From: Caulobacteraceae bacterium
GTDB lineage: Bacteria > Pseudomonadota > Alphaproteobacteria > Caulobacterales > Caulobacteraceae
Assembly: GCA_947484535.1 (NCBI GenBank)
Contig: CANKPO010000031.1
Span: 1 to 9,626, forward strand
Length of the DNA stretch: 9,626 nucleotides
Direction of reading: 5' to 3'
The position numbers and the translations under genes were made by a program. The notes under the pieces were generated by a model that ran no database searches, was not told the origin of the DNA, and saw nothing but the letters and a program-made list of their open reading frames with translations. Numbering within the stretch: the stretch's first letter is position 1; each line of letters opens with the position of its first letter. Of the stretch, positions 6,418 to 9,626 are shown in pieces.

Positions 6418-8910
6418 GTGGATTCCATTAAGCGTCTGTTTCCTGCCCTCGTCCCTATCCTATGCGCCATAGCGGTTGCGGGATTTGGCGGCCTCAGCGC
6501 CAACGCAGCTGAACCAACCGCTTATCAAATGACGCCCATCGGCTTCGTGGATAGTTACGAGAAGCTAAAGGTTGGGACGTCCACCGAGACCTTAGAGGAT
6601 TTTGGCCGCAACGCGCTTAAGAGGCGCGGCGAGGACCGGCTATCGCGGTTGCATCTCGCTGCCTCTGAATTTTTAATGTTTGAAGATGTCGCGCGCTTTG
6701 AGAAATGGAATGCTCAGCTTCGGTCCATAGCCGAGACAGAGGGCAATCAGCGGTTCGTCAACCTCGCCGACGCCAACACGGCAACGCTAAAGGTTTATGT
6801 GTCTGGGACCGGCGATTTGGGTCCGCTAAAGACGGTGTTGGCTCAGACCCAAGATCCGCTGGTCCGGTCAATCGTGATCAATCGGATCGCTTTTTTCGAC
6901 GTTGATCGATCAAACACCGTGGGAGCCCTGAAGAAACTGAGTGAGGCCCGGGCTCTGATCCCTGAGAACGACCCCGCCACAGATGTCGCAATGCGTGAAT
7001 ATTGGGACCAGATGGCGTCCACGCTCTTGGGCTTCAATGATATTGAAGGGGCGACAGCGGCGGCGGCGAGAGTCTATTTCAGATACACGCCTGCGGATTT
7101 TAACTCACCCAACACCGTCGTCCTATCCAACCTCATTGGCGTGGCGCGTAGGGTCGGGGACGAGCCGCTAGCGCGCCGGACCTACCAAGCGCTTAATCGT
7201 CTTACGATCGAAGGGGGAGACCCGGCTCGGATTGCGGCCGTCGCGGTCGATTGCGCGACGATTGAAAACACGTTCCACCGACCCAATGAGGCGCTGAAAT
7301 GTCTAGAGAGGGTCGACTTTAGCCTCTTGGCGTCCAAAATCGAACAGGTAAAGGCCGTCAGCGTGCGCGCCATATCCCTCGCGAGGCTCGGTCAGAACGA
7401 TCTGGCAAAGGCGGATTATGAAGAGTTGAAACGGTGGCAGGCGAGCGGGACGTACAATCCGCTCATGTTCGCCAATTTGCCGCTCATTGAGTCGGCTATC
7501 CTTGCCAATGAAGGTCGCGCGCTGGAGTCGCAGGCCTTGGCCATGGACTATTGGTCGAGTTCTCAGCGTCGCTTAGCCGGTGATTTTCGTCGATCGATCC
7601 ATGAACTGACCAAAACCCTCCAGTCTGACCTCGATGAGTTGAGACGAGGCGCGGAGCTGCAACAAAAAGTCATTCGCCTGCAATGGATATTGGCCGGCCT
7701 TGCGCTATTGTTCTGCCTTGCCGCAGGCTTTGCAGTCTATTCACTGCGCCGGATGAACCAGAAACTGGTGCAGGCGAGCGCCGCCAAGTCCGCCTTTCTG
7801 GCCAATATCAGTCATGAGATCCGCACCCCGCTCAATGGGATATTGGGCCTAGCCCAGGCGATCTCTGCGGACCAACTTGCGCCGGAACAGGCCGAGCGGA
7901 TGGAGGTTCTAAAACGGTCGGGAATGGGTCTCTTGGCCATACTGAATGACCTGCTCGACCTCGCCAAGATCGAGGCGGGGCGCATGACGATTGAAGCGGC
8001 CCCGTTCAGCCCTGAAGAGGTCTTGACCGCCTCACGCAATGCGATCTGGGCGACGGCTGAAGCCAAGGGCATAACCGTCGAAACGGTGATCGAACCTGCG
8101 GCGCGGGGGATCTATCAGGGCGATGGAACCCGGTTACGTCAGATCATCGATAACCTCGTCTCAAACGCTGTTAAATTCACCCAGACCGGCTCGGTCCACG
8201 TGTCCTTGGCAAGGAAGTCAGATCAGTTGGTTCTGACCGTCAAAGACACGGGTATCGGCATGACGCCTGAGGCTGCCAGCCGCATTTTTTCGCGGTTCGA
8301 GCAGGCGGACAGTTCGACCACAAGGCGGTTTGGTGGCACGGGACTGGGCCTGTCGATCTGTGCGGAGCTGGTCAAGGCGATGAAGGGGGAAATCACCGTC
8401 TCCAGTGCCATGGGTAAGGGTTCAGCCTTCGTTGTGACCTTGCCGCTTGAGCGATTGAGCGATGGACATATCGAACCTCTGCCGAAGCCCGAGGGGCAGG
8501 TTCTCTTCAGCGGGCCGCCTTTGCGTGTCCTGGCGGCGGAGGACCATCCCGTTAATCAACTGGTGCTCAAGACCCTCTTGGCCCAGTTGGGGATCAATAT
8601 CACGCTGGTTGGCGATGGGGCCGAGGTCCTGCAACGCTATCAGGATAGCGACTGGGACATTGTGCTGATGGATGTGCAGATGCCAGTGATGGACGGGGTT
8701 ACCGCGACGCGGGCGATCCGAGCCTTTGAGCAAGGCCATAGCCGCAAGCCCACGCCGGTGATCGCCTTAACCGCCAACAATATGGCCCATCAGATCGAAG
8801 AATATCGCAAGGCAGGCTTTAGCGGCCATGTCCCCAAGCCCATTGATGCGATGGAGCTGATCTGGAGTATCCGTCATCAACTGCCAGAGCGTTGGAAGCC
8901 CTCGGTCTAG
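6418..8910 (+). CDS. Membrane hybrid sensor histidine kinase with TPR-like periplasmic region (paralogue 2)
   Basis: This 830-residue paralogue of the upstream kinase has the same domain order. It starts at GTG with GGAG (6408-6411) 6 bases upstream; the only near upstream ATG (6380) is out of frame. The signal peptide or first helix covers about 7-31 (A-N-A-A before E32). The periplasmic helical region has A243-RRVGDEPLARR, C279, C295 and a TPR-like part from S315 (GQNDLAKADYEELKRW). The membrane helix is about 423-443, and the following helix is seven residues shorter than in the paralogue. HisKA has H466; HATPase_c has N583, D610-TGIGM and G639-GTGLGL; the receiver has E708/D709, D752 and K807. 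All catalytic residues are intact, so both copies look functional. It lacks Hpt and output domains, so phosphotransfer must go to a partner encoded elsewhere. Base composition is normal throughout. The signal it senses is unknown. Confidence 0.93.
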   Translation: MDSIKRLFPALVPILCAIAVAGFGGLSANAAEPTAYQMTPIGFVDSYEKLKVGTSTETLEDFGRNALKRRGEDRLSRLHLAASEFLMFEDVARFEKWNAQLRSIAETEGNQRFVNLADANTATLKVYVSGTGDLGPLKTVLAQTQDPLVRSIVINRIAFFDVDRSNTVGALKKLSEARALIPENDPATDVAMREYWDQMASTLLGFNDIEGATAAAARVYFRYTPADFNSPNTVVLSNLIGVARRVGDEPLARRTYQALNRLTIEGGDPARIAAVAVDCATIENTFHRPNEALKCLERVDFSLLASKIEQVKAVSVRAISLARLGQNDLAKADYEELKRWQASGTYNPLMFANLPLIESAILANEGRALESQALAMDYWSSSQRRLAGDFRRSIHELTKTLQSDLDELRRGAELQQKVIRLQWILAGLALLFCLAAGFAVYSLRRMNQKLVQASAAKSAFLANISHEIRTPLNGILGLAQAISADQLAPEQAERMEVLKRSGMGLLAILNDLLDLAKIEAGRMTIEAAPFSPEEVLTASRNAIWATAEAKGITVETVIEPAARGIYQGDGTRLRQIIDNLVSNAVKFTQTGSVHVSLARKSDQLVLTVKDTGIGMTPEAASRIFSRFEQADSSTTRRFGGTGLGLSICAELVKAMKGEITVSSAMGKGSAFVVTLPLERLSDGHIEPLPKPEGQVLFSGPPLRVLAAEDHPVNQLVLKTLLAQLGINITLVGDGAEVLQRYQDSDWDIVLMDVQMPVMDGVTATRAIRAFEQGHSRKPTPVIALTANNMAHQIEEYRKAGFSGHVPKPIDAMELIWSIRHQLPERWKPSV

Positions 8911-9626
8911 GGGGCGGCAGGGATCGGCATATCCATCGGCCCGGGCATGATCTGATTATAGGCCGCTTGTAGGTGCAGGTCCTCGACCACCTTGCGATGG
9001 CCATCCCAGATCATGTGCAAGGCGACATAGAGCAAGACGACGAGACCAACATAGCCAATCCAGCGGTGCTTCTGCAGCAGCTTGGCGATCCAGGTCGCGG
9101 CGACCCCCATCAGCGCAATCGATAGCAAAAGCCCAAGCGCCAGAACCACAGGATGATCCCGCGCGGCCCCGGCAACGGCTAAAACATTATCCAGTGACAT
9201 GGAGAGGTCAGCGATCAGAATTTGGATGAGGGCCTGCCCAAAGGTCTTGACCTTGCGGTCGCTGATCTCGTCGACGCCGGGCGTGCCGTCCATATCCACG
9301 CCGGTGGCCTGTTCGAGGGCGATATCCGCGTCATGCCTGTTGGCGGCGGCCTGCTCTTGAATTTCAGTCCACATCTTCCAACAGACCCACAGCAGCAAGA
9401 TGCCGCCCGCGAGGCTGAGGCCAATAATACCAAGCAGTTGGGTGGTGATCAGCGCAAAGCCAATCCTCATGATCACTGCAGCGGCCAAGCCGTACAGAAT
9501 GACCTTCTTGCGCTGGGCCTCAGGGACGCCCGCAGCGGCCAGTCCGACCGCGACTGCATTGTCTCCGGCCAGCACGAGGTCAATCATCAGCACCTGGCCA
9601 AAGGCCAGTACGGCGGGGGCCCAGGG
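8907..9626 (-). CDS. TerC/YjbE-family integral membrane protein, 5' end outside window
   Basis: The frame is open from the right edge for 239 codons to the TAG at 8909-8907. A GTG at 9593 is in frame, but 11 further open codons (PWAPAVLAFGQ) precede it and belong to the first conserved helix, so the true start is probably beyond the window. The family signature occurs twice, as expected for its inverted-repeat fold: DLVLAGDNAVAVGLA (visible residues 16-30) and DLSMSLDNVLAVAG (140-153), whose aspartates are the likely metal-binding residues. Hydrophobic helices surround a charged loop at about 87-129. TerC-family proteins are linked to metal homeostasis, notably manganese export, and to tellurite resistance (family knowledge). 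Which metal applies here is not evident. No Ter-operon partner genes are visible. It converges on the second kinase with overlapping stop codons. Confidence 0.88.
   Translation of the reverse strand, partial: PWAPAVLAFGQVLMIDLVLAGDNAVAVGLAAAGVPEAQRKKVILYGLAAAVIMRIGFALITTQLLGIIGLSLAGGILLLWVCWKMWTEIQEQAAANRHDADIALEQATGVDMDGTPGVDEISDRKVKTFGQALIQILIADLSMSLDNVLAVAGAARDHPVVLALGLLLSIALMGVAATWIAKLLQKHRWIGYVGLVVLLYVALHMIWDGHRKVVEDLHLQAAYNQIMPGPMDMPIPAAP

Noticed and set aside
5481..8170. Possible recent gene conversion between the two kinase genes
   Set aside because: The longest identical DNA runs I could find are short (around 17 bases, at the N box), and even fully conserved protein motifs differ at synonymous positions, which indicates an old duplication.

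Overview
The window looks like chromosomal DNA from a free-living alphaproteobacterium, possibly Caulobacterales (Asticcacaulis-like). This is an inference from overall coding style: moderately high GC, alphaproteobacterial-type MetG, an IorAB-type molybdoenzyme and large hybrid histidine kinases. No rRNA, tRNA, IS element, CRISPR array or phage gene was seen. The five complete or partial genes outside the kinase pair look like ordinary housekeeping or metabolic genes.

Layout. Positions 1-1682 (minus strand) hold an iorA/iorB-like pair. It encodes a small [2Fe-2S] subunit followed, with a 4-base ATGA overlap, by the large molybdopterin-binding subunit, which has a Tat signal and runs off the left edge. 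A 171-base divergent intergenic region separates this pair from metG (methionyl-tRNA synthetase, 1854-3563, plus strand). After a 178-base, partly very AT-rich leader come two tandem plus-strand genes for membrane-bound hybrid histidine kinases (3742-6276 and 6418-8910). A minus-strand TerC/YjbE-family membrane protein gene (8907-9626) converges on the second kinase, with their stop codons sharing a CTAG, and runs off the right edge.

How the genes work together. The IorAB-like pair would form a periplasmic molybdenum hydroxylase. MetG is translation machinery and is unrelated. The two kinases are the interesting part. They are clear paralogues with the same architecture: signal peptide, about 390-residue helical TPR-like periplasmic region, one membrane helix, HisKA, HATPase_c and receiver domain. 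Neither has an Hpt or an output domain, so the phosphoryl group must go to partners encoded elsewhere. Their first 445 residues keep the same register at every landmark I checked although sequence identity there is modest. Each periplasmic region has exactly two cysteines, at the same positions (279 and 295). Their kinase cores are much more alike and differ in spacing only by a seven-residue (one heptad) insertion in the helix before the phospho-acceptor histidine. This suggests two sensors with different inputs feeding the same or overlapping phosphorelay. The first kinase also carries an extreme AT-rich patch inside its sensor region and has a leader rich in inverted repeats.
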